Positions 8,117-16,087 of a stretch of 64,000 nucleotides of DNA are shown here, one piece after another (the stretch's first letter is position 1; each line of letters starts with the position of its first letter). The notes below the pieces were generated by a model. That model did no database searches. It saw only the letters and a list, made by a program, of their open reading frames with translations, and was not told where the DNA came from. A program made the position numbers and the translations under genes. Source of the DNA: Oceanospirillum sp964342385 (GTDB lineage: Bacteria; Pseudomonadota; Gammaproteobacteria; Pseudomonadales; Halomonadaceae); assembly GCA_964342385.1 (NCBI GenBank), contig CAYFGP010000006.1, forward strand, positions 47,294 to 111,293, in the 5' to 3' direction.

Positions 8117-9463
8117 ATGCAAGAGATTCTGAACCTATTACGTGTTGCCAGTGAAAGCCGCCAGGCGGAACTGTCAGAAGCCGATCAAGAGAAGATCCAG
8201 CGTATCTACCAATGGCAACTGGCCACCTTAGAGCACGCAAAAAATACTAGCGTAGAAGATTTTCAGCCTGCGGTTAAAAGCCTGTATAACTATCTGACCT
8301 GTACGGCACAAAGCGACAGCACAGCACGCCGCTTTGCCACCAGTATGATTACCGAGATCCCTGAACAGTATCGGGCATTTAACTCACTGACAGATTGGTT
8401 CAAGTGTATCGATTATGTGATTCAACGTGCGCCGGTATTTGGTGAAGAAACCTTCCCCATGTCGAAACTGTTTGTCTTCTATATGTTCAGCCCGTCCGGT
8501 AACAGCTTATTTATGCTGCAGGAATTCAATAGCTTATTGACTCAGGTACTGCGCACCTGGTGTACATTTTTGGATTCATCAGATTCCAAAAGCGTACTCA
8601 ACCCTAATCAGGCCGTACCTGCCACTGAAGGCTGGTTATCCCCTGCGGCTCAGGAAGAGCTGTGCCTGGAACAAAGTCTGAATTTTCAGAACCACAACAA
8701 CCCGGAAATGCCTTATTGGGGCTTTAGTTCCTATAATGATTTTTTCCATCGTCAACTGGATCTGGAGCAATACCGCCCATTACCAGAGGATGATTCAGAT
8801 AAAGTAGTTGTGTCTGCCAACGATGGCACCGTCTATCGTATTAGTCGTGATGTAAAACGCTGCGATGAATTCTGGAACAAGGGCCAGCCATACTCTCTGC
8901 TGGATATGCTGGGAGGTACCAGTAACAACCCAACGCCAACACCAGAAGAGCTGATAGAGCCTTTTATCGGCGGCGATGTGATGCAATCCTTCTTATCCGG
9001 TGCGGATTACCACCGCTGGCATGCTCCTATCAGCGGTAAAGTTATCCGGGCTCAGGTGATTGAAGGTATGACCTTCAGTGAGCTGATAAGTGAAGGCCTG
9101 GACCTTTCCGCAGGCACTGACTCCCAAGTTTATCAGGCGATGGTCAACACCCGTGGTTTAGTGATTATTGAGAGTGATCAAGGCCATGGCTTAGTTGCTG
9201 TAATCCCAATCGGAATCACCGAAATCTCATCGATATCGTTGTCCATTACAGAAGGTCAGAGAGTCGAAAAAGGCCAGGAACTGGGTTACTTCAGTTACGG
9301 AGGTTCGACCTTAGCACTGGTTTTCCAAAAAGATATGGTGGCCTCTTTTACAGCTCAGGAAGCCCCTGAAGATGCCGAATTCCCAGCCTGCAAATGCACA
9401 AATAACTGCTCTGCAGACCAAGGTTGTTTGCGAGTAAGAGGCGAGATTGCGCGTTTGAAATAA
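8117..9463 (+). CDS. Phosphatidylserine decarboxylase-family (PsiD-like) pyruvoyl decarboxylase
   Basis: This 448-aa protein has an N-terminal domain of the PSD-associated type (compare PF12588) followed by the PSD catalytic core: FFHRQLD, VVVSANDGTVYRI, SGADYHRWHAPISGKV, and VIPIGITEISSI. The auto-cleavage site is GGST, with Ser397 expected to become the pyruvoyl group, in place of the LGST of classical Psd. The length and N-terminal domain match the soluble branch that includes fungal tryptophan decarboxylase PsiD, so an amino-acid decarboxylase is at least as likely as a lipid enzyme. The C-terminus adds a Cys-rich tail (CKCTNNCSADQGC) not usual for Psd. A short hairpin follows the stop. 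Confidence 0.8.
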   Translation: MQEILNLLRVASESRQAELSEADQEKIQRIYQWQLATLEHAKNTSVEDFQPAVKSLYNYLTCTAQSDSTARRFATSMITEIPEQYRAFNSLTDWFKCIDYVIQRAPVFGEETFPMSKLFVFYMFSPSGNSLFMLQEFNSLLTQVLRTWCTFLDSSDSKSVLNPNQAVPATEGWLSPAAQEELCLEQSLNFQNHNNPEMPYWGFSSYNDFFHRQLDLEQYRPLPEDDSDKVVVSANDGTVYRISRDVKRCDEFWNKGQPYSLLDMLGGTSNNPTPTPEELIEPFIGGDVMQSFLSGADYHRWHAPISGKVIRAQVIEGMTFSELISEGLDLSAGTDSQVYQAMVNTRGLVIIESDQGHGLVAVIPIGITEISSISLSITEGQRVEKGQELGYFSYGGSTLALVFQKDMVASFTAQEAPEDAEFPACKCTNNCSADQGCLRVRGEIARLK

Positions 9464-9478
9464 TAGCTGAAACGATAT

Positions 9479-9501
9479 CCTATGCTGCGACAAAGCATAG
9501 G
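9479..9501 (+). terminator. Hairpin after PSD-like gene
   Basis: An 8-bp stem CCTATGCT/AGCATAGG with a 7-nt loop lies 15 nt after the stop. It has no T-tract, so termination may be partial. Confidence 0.35.
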
Positions 9502-9647
9502 GTAAAACCAGCCACTGGCTCACAACATATCCGTGGGTCAGTGCTTAACGCCTCAATCTGTTCAATACCACTGGCACTATCCACAAGACCTGCCCATAAT
9601 AGCGACCTTCTACAGCTTGATATTGCAACAAAATAAGGACAAATCAG

Positions 9648-9824
9648 ATGGGTGGCGTATCACTAGGACAGTTAATTATCCTGATTATCGTCATCACGAT
9701 TTTCATCCTGCCCAAGCTTATGGAGTCCTTCACAAAGCGCTCCCCAATCAACAAGAAACAAACCCATATCATCTTGATTGCAGTCTTAGCGGTTTATTTC
9801 ATCTTCTATATCGTTGGGCTTTAG
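9648..9824 (+). CDS. Small membrane protein, 58 aa
   Basis: ATG 9648 is preceded by AAGGAC at 8-nt spacing, and the frame runs to TAG 9822-9824. The protein has two hydrophobic segments, residues 6-22 (GQLIILIIVITIFILP) and 41-58, separated by a basic loop (FTKRSPINKKQ). This indicates a two-pass inner-membrane microprotein with a cytoplasmic or periplasmic hairpin loop. I do not recognise a family. It lies between the PSD-like gene and the CRISPR-like array; co-transcription with the former is possible. Confidence 0.6.
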   Translation: MGGVSLGQLIILIIVITIFILPKLMESFTKRSPINKKQTHIILIAVLAVYFIFYIVGL

Positions 9825-9890
9825 TGCCTGACATCCTCTATCAGAACAACTCAATTATCGAAATGACTCACAAAATAATGTGGTGGGAAA

Positions 9891-10065
9891 GTTTTGATAG
9901 CCTCAACGGCTCGGTGGTCTGCAACGTGTGGTTGTTATTCTGATAGTTTGGCATAACAAGGAGTTTTGATAGCCTCAACGGCTCGGTGGTCTGCAACATT
10001 CTGATGGAGTTCATACAGATCAGCTAAAAAGTTTTGATAGCCTCAACGGCTCGGTGGTCTGCAAC
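9891..10065. CRISPR. Orphan CRISPR-like array: three identical 35-36-nt repeats, two spacers
   Basis: Identical repeats occur at 9891-9925, 9963-9997 and 10031-10065. Each begins GTTTTGATAGCC and ends GTGGTCTGCAAC; an A precedes each copy, so the unit may be 36 nt. The two spacers (37 and 33 nt, or 36 and 32) are unrelated to each other. No cas gene is present in the window. The repeat contains a short AGCC/GGCT inverted repeat. Subtype cannot be assigned. AT-rich sequence on the right (10066 onward) could be a leader. A non-CRISPR intergenic repeat is the alternative. Confidence 0.6.
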
Positions 10066-10588
10066 AGCCCCCTAAATACGACCTTCTAAATCAGCAGGTT
10101 ACAGCACTTTTTTCGTGCCCTCCAGCATTTATGTCAAATTTGCGCATTTCATCTCTGATTATTGTCTTTTTAGACATTAAGAATAAAGAAAGTTGTTACT
10201 TTTCAATAAGATCGTGCTCTTTTACGACACTATAGAGCCAAAAAACTGATAACCGATTGATTTTAATAAAAATTAATACCGTCAACCAAAAACCAACACA
10301 GAGGTTAACAGACGGCCCGATTTTCTAAAAAAGAATCCAGTTTTAGTGTTTTTTCCTGTTAGGCATGATTTTGGTGACTTCACACCTGTTTCCAATGCGA
10401 TCAAATATGCGATGACATCAGCTCTTGTTGTAGTCCGTTTATTATGGCCTGTTGAGTGATTTTACACTTCTTCAATTCGTTGTTTTCCCCCGATGTTCTT
10501 CTGACGTTTTACTTTATCTCTCTATGCCAAAACTAAATTCGACATCGCATCTTTCCCCCTCCTAAAAAATCTCACCACATACAAACCG
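10066..10588. other. AT-rich non-coding region
   Basis: About 520 nt between the repeat array and the DapA-family promoter. I see no credible gene, no further repeat copy and no obvious anti-repeat. It may contain a leader for the array and upstream control sequence for the next operon. Confidence 0.4.
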
Positions 10589-10618
10589 TTGACTTTGTAT
10601 AAAATATACAATTATTAT
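10589..10618 (+). promoter_or_regulatory. Sigma70-like promoter of DapA-family/Pot operon
   Basis: TTGACT (10589-10594) and TATTAT (10613-10618) are separated by 18 nt. The boxes lie about 80 nt before the lyase start codon and overlap the large palindrome at 10597-10636. Confidence 0.5.
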
Positions 10619-10636
10619 GAATTGCATATTTTATAC
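10597..10636. promoter_or_regulatory. 40-nt palindromic operator
   Basis: Two 17-nt arms, GTATAAAATATACAATT and AATTGCATATTTTATAC, are inverted with one mismatch around a 6-nt centre. The palindrome covers the -10 region of the likely promoter, so a dimeric repressor bound here would block transcription. The arms contain GTATAxxxTATAC-like halves reminiscent of GntR-family sites. No regulator gene is adjacent. Confidence 0.55.
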
Positions 10637-10697
10637 ATGCAACCCTAAGGGCAGGACATCTCCCTCTGCCAACAACAAAATCAAGAGGCTACAAACC

Positions 10698-11612
10698 ATG
10701 AATGTAAATTGGACAGGCGTTTATCCAGCGGTTACCACTCAGTTCAATGCAGATGAATCGCTGAATCTGGAAGCGACCCAGCGTGTGATTGACAACCAGG
10801 TGAATGACGGTGTGAACGGCATTATCTGTCTGGGTACAGTAGGTGAGAACTGCTCGCTGTCTGCACAGGAAAAACGTCAGGTGATTAGCGCGGCTAAAGA
10901 AGTGATCAATGGTCGTGTACCTCTGATTGCCGGTACTGCTGAGACCACGACCCGTCAAGCTATCGATTATGTGGCTGACGTACAGCAAATTGGTGCCGAC
11001 GGCTGTATGGTGCTGCCGGGTATGGTGTATCAATCCAATGATCGTGAAGCAGTGACTCACTTCCAGTCCGTTGCCAATGCCAATCCTGATATGCCACTGA
11101 TGATCTACAACAATCCGGTGTCTTACGGTGTCGATGTCAGCCTGGAGATGATGGACGAGCTGGCCAAGTGCGCCAATATTGTCGCGGTAAAAGAATCCAC
11201 CACCGATACCCGTCGTATCACCGAACTGTATAACCGCTTTGATGACCGCTTTATTGTCTTCTCCGGTGTGGACGATATCGCGCTGGAATCTCTGATGCTG
11301 GGTGCCACCGGTTGGATCTCCGGTCTGACCAACGCCTTCCCGAAAGAATCCGTCACCATGTACAAGCTGGCTCAACAGGGTCGTTACGCTGAAGCCGTTG
11401 AGATCTATCGCTGGTTCCTGCCACTGCTGCGTCTGGACACTATCCCTACACTGGTTCAGTGCATCAAGCTGGCCGAGCAGGTATGTGGTCGCGGTTCCGA
11501 GGTAGTCCGTGCTCCCCGTCTGGCACTGACTGGTGAAGAGCGTGCTCAGGTGATTCAGCTGGTTGAGCATGCCATTGCCACTCGCCCTGATCTAAGCCGT
11601 TACGACGTTTAA
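10698..11612 (+). CDS. Dihydrodipicolinate synthase (DapA/NAL) family lyase
   Basis: This 304-aa class I aldolase-family protein has the N-terminal LGTVGENCSLS motif (DapA-type GTTGE variant), YNNPVSYGVD, and the Schiff-base lysine in VAVKES. ATG 10698 is chosen after AAGAGG; an upstream in-frame ATG would start inside the operator. It heads a Pot-type ABC transporter operon rather than a lysine operon, so it is probably not DapA. Members with this sequence style include 1-pyrroline-4-hydroxy-2-carboxylate deaminase and other 2-keto-acid lyases. A catabolic role on the imported substrate is inferred. Confidence 0.82.
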   Translation: MNVNWTGVYPAVTTQFNADESLNLEATQRVIDNQVNDGVNGIICLGTVGENCSLSAQEKRQVISAAKEVINGRVPLIAGTAETTTRQAIDYVADVQQIGADGCMVLPGMVYQSNDREAVTHFQSVANANPDMPLMIYNNPVSYGVDVSLEMMDELAKCANIVAVKESTTDTRRITELYNRFDDRFIVFSGVDDIALESLMLGATGWISGLTNAFPKESVTMYKLAQQGRYAEAVEIYRWFLPLLRLDTIPTLVQCIKLAEQVCGRGSEVVRAPRLALTGEERAQVIQLVEHAIATRPDLSRYDV

Positions 11613-11646
11613 TACGTTTAGTCCCCTCGTAACACACGGTTTATGC

Positions 11647-11704
11647 GCTCTCTTCAGACGGCTACAGCTGCCCCTGTGTCTGAAGAAAATTATCTGAAGA
11701 GAGC
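11647..11704 (+). promoter_or_regulatory. Alternative-pairing hairpin between lyase and transporter genes
   Basis: GCTCTCTTCAGA (11647-11658) is fully complementary to TCTGAAGAGAGC (11693-11704). A second partial partner, TCTGAAGA, lies at 11679-11686. Two mutually exclusive stems can therefore form in the 275-nt gap. This could be an RNA processing or expression-balancing element; it lacks a T-tract. Confidence 0.35.
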
Positions 11705-11887
11705 CTCTCAAAGCAGCTGAAAATCAAACCAATCAACAAGAACAAGACACGCCACGATAAAGAGCAAAAATAAGGGCAATGCCGAGATAAACAGGCCAAT
11801 GATATGGCACGACCCAGGCCTTTAAATGCATCAACTTCTATAAAAACCATATAAATCGCCACAACAACAATAAGTAGGGCAATCGAT

Positions 11888-12982
11888 ATGAGCACCGCAC
11901 TTAACCATTTTGTCAGCTTTCAGAATGTGCAAAAAACCTACGATGGCGACAATCTGGTCGTCAAAAACTTTAATCTGGATATCGCTCAGGGTGAGTTTGT
12001 CACCATGCTTGGCCCCTCGGGTTCAGGTAAAACCACCTGTCTGATGATGCTGGCCGGTTTTGAAACCGCTACCCACGGCGAGATCTTTGTCGATGGCACC
12101 CCGGTCAATAATCTCGCACCCCATAAGCGGGATATCGGCATGGTGTTTCAGAACTACGCCCTTTTCCCTCATATGACCATCGCGGAGAACCTGGCCTTCC
12201 CACTGCAAGTACGCAAACTGCCTCAGTCCGTTATCGAAGAGAAGGTAAAAAAAGCGCTGGATATGATCGAACTACCGCAAGTGGCAGGCCGCCGTCCCGG
12301 CCAGCTATCCGGTGGCCAGCAACAGCGTGTCGCCCTGGCACGGGCACTGGTATTTGAACCCAAGTTGGTACTGATGGATGAGCCTCTGGGTGCATTGGAT
12401 AAACAGCTGCGCGAACAGATGCAGTATGAGATCAAACACCTACACGAAAAAATCGGTATCACCGTACTCTATGTCACCCACGATCAGACCGAAGCCCTCA
12501 CCATGTCGGATCGTATTGCGGTCTTTAATGAAGGTGTCGTACAGCAACTGGCCTCGCCAACTGAGCTGTATGAAAAACCGGCGAATTCCTTTGTTGCCCA
12601 GTTTATTGGCGAAAATAATAAACTGCCGGGCAAGGTGGCTCAGCTGGATAAAGAGCTCTGCGCGGTTAATGTTGGTAGTCAGCAGGTACGTGCTCTGCCG
12701 GTGAACATCTCCGCTAACGGTGACCACACCACCCTATCGATCCGCCCCGAGCGCATTATGCTCAACCCCTCTGAAAGCCAGTGTGATAACCGCTTTGATG
12801 CCGAAATTCTGGAGATGATATACCACGGTGATCACCTGCGTACCCGTGTGCAACTGATGGATCGAGACGACTTTATTATCAAGGTGCCCAATGCCTCGGA
12901 TCATATGGAGATTCGCACCGGGGATCGCGTTACTGTGGGCTGGCAGAGTCAGGATTGTCGGGCACTGGACGCTATCGCGTAG
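11888..12982 (+). CDS. Spermidine/putrescine-type ABC transporter ATP-binding protein (PotA-like)
   Basis: This 364-aa ATPase has Walker A GPSGSGKTT (residues 42-50), signature LSGGQQQR, Walker B LVLMDEP and the H-loop VTHDQ. A C-terminal TOBE-like regulatory domain (LSIRPERIML) matches the PotA/FbpC/MalK class. It couples ATP hydrolysis to the two permeases that follow. No periplasmic binding protein gene is in the cluster, so one must be supplied from elsewhere. The substrate is a polyamine or a similar small cation or amino acid by family; not proven. Confidence 0.88.
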   Translation: MSTALNHFVSFQNVQKTYDGDNLVVKNFNLDIAQGEFVTMLGPSGSGKTTCLMMLAGFETATHGEIFVDGTPVNNLAPHKRDIGMVFQNYALFPHMTIAENLAFPLQVRKLPQSVIEEKVKKALDMIELPQVAGRRPGQLSGGQQQRVALARALVFEPKLVLMDEPLGALDKQLREQMQYEIKHLHEKIGITVLYVTHDQTEALTMSDRIAVFNEGVVQQLASPTELYEKPANSFVAQFIGENNKLPGKVAQLDKELCAVNVGSQQVRALPVNISANGDHTTLSIRPERIMLNPSESQCDNRFDAEILEMIYHGDHLRTRVQLMDRDDFIIKVPNASDHMEIRTGDRVTVGWQSQDCRALDAIA

Positions 12983-12993
12983 GAGGACTGACC

Positions 12994-14358
12994 ATGACAC
13001 AAAACACCTCCAATGTGGCTCTAGTGGGTCCTGCTGCTATCGCTGAAAACCATATTAACAGTGGCTCAAATGACTCCAGCCCAGATAGTCAAAAGGCTCC
13101 TGAGCAGAGGATCCGCCAACAAAGCCTAAAACAACAACTGCAAAAGGCAGAGCGCCGTAACCGTATTCGAGCCTTTCTATTAGTCGTACCACTGCTGCTA
13201 TTTATCGGTATTACCTTTGTGCTGCCCATCAGCAATATGCTTTATCGCAGTATCGATAACCCGCTAATTTCTGAGAAACTGCCGCAAACCGTTAGCGCTC
13301 TGGAAGAGTGGCAGTTTGACGGTCTACCGCCAGAAAGTGCTTATCAGGCGCTGGCCCTGGAACTGGTCACCCTACATAACAATAAGGACCTGGCCAAGGT
13401 TGCCAGCCGACTTAATATTGAACAATCCGGTATGCGCAGCCTGATGACCCGCTCAGGCCGTAAGCTCAATAAGGCATTTAACTCAGGCACTGAGATTGCC
13501 AGCTATCCAGCCATTGAGGTGAAAGCTGCAGTCATCAAAGCAGATAAACGCTGGGGGCAGCAGAAATACTGGGCCAGTATCAAAAATCTGAGTGGTCGCT
13601 TCACCCTGAGCTACTATCTGGCTGCGCTTGATCTCAGATACGATGAAAACGGTGATATCGTTTCCCAGCCGGAAAACCGTCAGATCTATGTCCCTCTGCT
13701 GCTGAAAACCCTGGGTATGTCCCTGCTGATCACTGTCGTATGCCTGGTTCTGGGTTATCCCGTGGCTTATCTGCTGGCGACGCTGCCGGATCGTCACTCC
13801 AATCTGCTGATGATTATGGTGCTGCTTCCGTTCTGGACCTCGCTGCTAGTCCGCACCACCTCATGGATCGTATTGCTGCAAACGGAAGGTGTAGTGAATG
13901 ATGTGCTGATCGCTTCGGGCCTGATCTCGGAAAGAATCCAGATGGTGCACAATATGTTTGGCACCGTGGTTGCCATGAGTCATATTCTGCTGCCGTTTAT
14001 GATTCTGCCACTGTATAGCGTGATGAAAAGTATCTCGCCCAGCTATATGCGTGCCGCCCGCTCACTGGGTGCGACGCCTGCCCATGCCTTTATCAAGGTT
14101 TATATGCCACAGACCCTACCGGGTATCGGAGCCGGAGCCCTGCTGACCTTTATTTTGTCCATCGGCTTCTATATCACTCCGGCATTGGTGGGTGGTCGCA
14201 GTGGTCAAATGATCTCCAACTTTATCGCTTATCACATGCAAACCTCTTTGAACTGGGGCATGGCCGCAGCCCTGGGTGGCATTCTGTTAGCCGTCGTACT
14301 GCTGCTGTATGTACTGTATAACCGCCTGGCCGGCATTAACACTCTGACTGCGAGGTAA
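12994..14358 (+). CDS. ABC transporter permease (PotB-like)
   Basis: This 454-aa inner-membrane permease starts at ATG 12994 behind a full AGGAGG. It is longer than the usual ~290-aa PotB. After the first membrane segment (near residues 60-78) there is a periplasmic insertion of about 150 residues (13250-13690) before the remaining five helices, a form seen in larger PotB homologues. The EAA-type coupling loop is ARSLGATPAHAFIKVYMP. It is spaced 11 nt after the ATPase and 5 nt before the second permease. Confidence 0.87.
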   Translation: MTQNTSNVALVGPAAIAENHINSGSNDSSPDSQKAPEQRIRQQSLKQQLQKAERRNRIRAFLLVVPLLLFIGITFVLPISNMLYRSIDNPLISEKLPQTVSALEEWQFDGLPPESAYQALALELVTLHNNKDLAKVASRLNIEQSGMRSLMTRSGRKLNKAFNSGTEIASYPAIEVKAAVIKADKRWGQQKYWASIKNLSGRFTLSYYLAALDLRYDENGDIVSQPENRQIYVPLLLKTLGMSLLITVVCLVLGYPVAYLLATLPDRHSNLLMIMVLLPFWTSLLVRTTSWIVLLQTEGVVNDVLIASGLISERIQMVHNMFGTVVAMSHILLPFMILPLYSVMKSISPSYMRAARSLGATPAHAFIKVYMPQTLPGIGAGALLTFILSIGFYITPALVGGRSGQMISNFIAYHMQTSLNWGMAAALGGILLAVVLLLYVLYNRLAGINTLTAR

Positions 14359-14363
14359 GCCCG

Positions 14364-15212
14364 ATGTCTTTACCCAGCTATTGCACTCCACTGGAAAAAC
14401 TCGGCTTTTACACCTTCCGCTTCTTCTGTGCGGCGGTACTGCTATTTTTGATTATTCCGGTGCTGATCATTATCCCACTGTCCTTTAATGCCGAGCCCTA
14501 CTTCTCCTTTACTGAGGGCATGTTAACCCTGAATCTGGAGGCATTTTCCCTGCGCTGGTATCAGGATATGGTGAGCAACCCCCAGTGGGTTAACGCGCTG
14601 AAGAACAGTGTCGTAATCGCCACTGCTTCCACCTTTATTGCGACTACTCTCGGCACTGTGGCTGCACTGGGCCTGTCGCGCCACAATATGCCACTGCGCA
14701 ATCTGGTGATGGCGGTTCTGATCTCACCGATGATCGTACCTGTGATTATTGCCGCAGCCGGGATGTACTTCTTCTATACGGAGCTGAATCTGGCACAAAC
14801 CTTCTGGGGCGTGATTCTGGCCCATGCGGTATTGGGCACACCGTTTGTGGTGATCACCGTTACGGCCACGTTGGCCGGATTCGATAACAGCCTGGTGCGG
14901 GCCGCTCATAATCTGGGTGCATCCCCCACCTATACCTTCTTTAAAGTCACCATGCCCCTGATTCGTCCCGGTGTGATCTCCGGCGGTTTGTTCTCCTTTG
15001 GTACATCGTTTGATGAAGTCGTTGTGGTGATGTTTATTACCAATGTGGAGCAACGCACCGTGCCCCGTCAGATGTGGTCCGGTATTCGTGAACAGATCAG
15101 CCCGACGATTTTGGCCGTAGCAACACTATTAGTGGTTTTCTCGGTACTGCTGCTGATTGCCCTGGAACTGCTGCGCCGTCGTAATGCCAGAATGCGAGGC
15201 ATTCGAGAGTGA
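14364..15212 (+). CDS. ABC transporter permease (PotC-like)
   Basis: This 282-aa protein has six predicted membrane helices and the coupling loop AHNLGASPTYTFFKVTMPLI, which contacts the ATPase. Length and motifs are typical of PotC. It is the last gene of the operon and is followed by a good intrinsic terminator at 15342. It pairs with the preceding PotB-like protein as the membrane channel. Confidence 0.88.
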   Translation: MSLPSYCTPLEKLGFYTFRFFCAAVLLFLIIPVLIIIPLSFNAEPYFSFTEGMLTLNLEAFSLRWYQDMVSNPQWVNALKNSVVIATASTFIATTLGTVAALGLSRHNMPLRNLVMAVLISPMIVPVIIAAAGMYFFYTELNLAQTFWGVILAHAVLGTPFVVITVTATLAGFDNSLVRAAHNLGASPTYTFFKVTMPLIRPGVISGGLFSFGTSFDEVVVVMFITNVEQRTVPRQMWSGIREQISPTILAVATLLVVFSVLLLIALELLRRRNARMRGIRE

Positions 15213-15341
15213 TAACCAAAAGACAGCTTGTTAAAAGAGATTAAACGGTGATCGTTAGAAGGAAATTGTTGCTGTAGCACTGTCGTTACACGTCGAGACC
15301 TCTGGTTTCATCAGGATCTCCATCACCTGCTTGCCAGAGTT

Positions 15342-15365
15342 GGCTGCCTTCGGGCAGCCTTTTTT
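15342..15365 (+). terminator. Intrinsic terminator of the Pot-like operon
   Basis: GGCTGCC-TTCG-GGCAGCC followed by TTTTTT: a 7-bp GC-rich stem with a stable UUCG loop. Confidence 0.9.
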
Positions 15366-15571
15366 GCACCAGTCCATCTGATATATGGATATGACATAAG
15401 GCCATCATGACAGTAGCCGCTTATTATTCCAATCGAACCGTTGACCACCCAGTCTGTCATCTAGCTATGGCAAGGTTTCGTCCTAAAGCAATTTTCTCAT
15501 GCACTTGGATAAATGTTTTAAAGAATGTGTTTTCGATAGAGTGGGCTTAGATAGGATGAGGCACTGCGGTA

Positions 15572-16087
15572 ATGAGATTTAGAGCATGGTTATTAAAATG
15601 GGGTGTGAGTCTCTGGCCACCACTATTGGGCGCAGGGATTCGAGTTGAACAGCTGGACAGTGATTTTAAATTTGCTCGAGTGCGAATGAAACTCCGCTGG
15701 TTTAACCAGAATCATATGGGCAAGCATTTTGGTGGCTCCCTTTATGCGATGACTGATCCCTTTTATGTCCTGATGGTATCGGAAAGGCTTGGTAAGGATT
15801 ATGTAGTTTGGGACAAGACGGCGTCTATCGACTATATAAAACCCGGTGATTCTACTGTATGGGCTGAGTTTCGCTTGCCTCAGGGCTTTCTGGATAAAGT
15901 AAAAGCCAATACCCAAAATGGTGCGAAGTACCTGCCCGAATTTGATGTGTTGATTAAGAATGACTCAGGGGATGTGGTGGCGCGAGTTAAGAGAACCATC
16001 TATATCCGGCGCAAACAGAGCCTGCACAAGACTCAAGCTGCGCCGGAGAACAAACAAGGTCAGATAATAGACTCGGCCATATCCTGA
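15572..16087 (+). CDS. DUF4442 (hotdog-fold) protein
   Basis: This 171-aa protein matches the DUF4442 branch of hotdog thioesterase-like proteins, with NHMGKHFGGSLYAMTDPFYVLM forming the central helix region and a DKTASIDYIKPG strand. Such proteins are putative acyl-CoA thioesterases, but no substrate is established. Its 3' end overlaps the convergent ATPase gene by 28 nt. No clear Shine-Dalgarno precedes ATG 15572. It appears monocistronic, with its promoter in the 200 nt after the upstream terminator. Confidence 0.75.
   Translation: MRFRAWLLKWGVSLWPPLLGAGIRVEQLDSDFKFARVRMKLRWFNQNHMGKHFGGSLYAMTDPFYVLMVSERLGKDYVVWDKTASIDYIKPGDSTVWAEFRLPQGFLDKVKANTQNGAKYLPEFDVLIKNDSGDVVARVKRTIYIRRKQSLHKTQAAPENKQGQIIDSAIS

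Noticed and set aside
9533..9943. 136-codon frame covering the small membrane protein and first CRISPR-like repeat
   Set aside because: The 58-aa frame at 9648 has a proper Shine-Dalgarno and two membrane helices; the longer frame runs into the repeat array.
10689..11570. 293-codon frame antisense to the DapA-family gene
   Set aside because: Same pattern of antisense shadow; the plus-strand protein has clear catalytic motifs.
11662..11895. 77-codon hydrophobic frame on the minus strand between the lyase and PotA-like genes
   Set aside because: Begins at GTG without a Shine-Dalgarno, would be transcribed against the operon, and loses its membrane-like character after residue 35. A frameshifted small membrane gene cannot be excluded.
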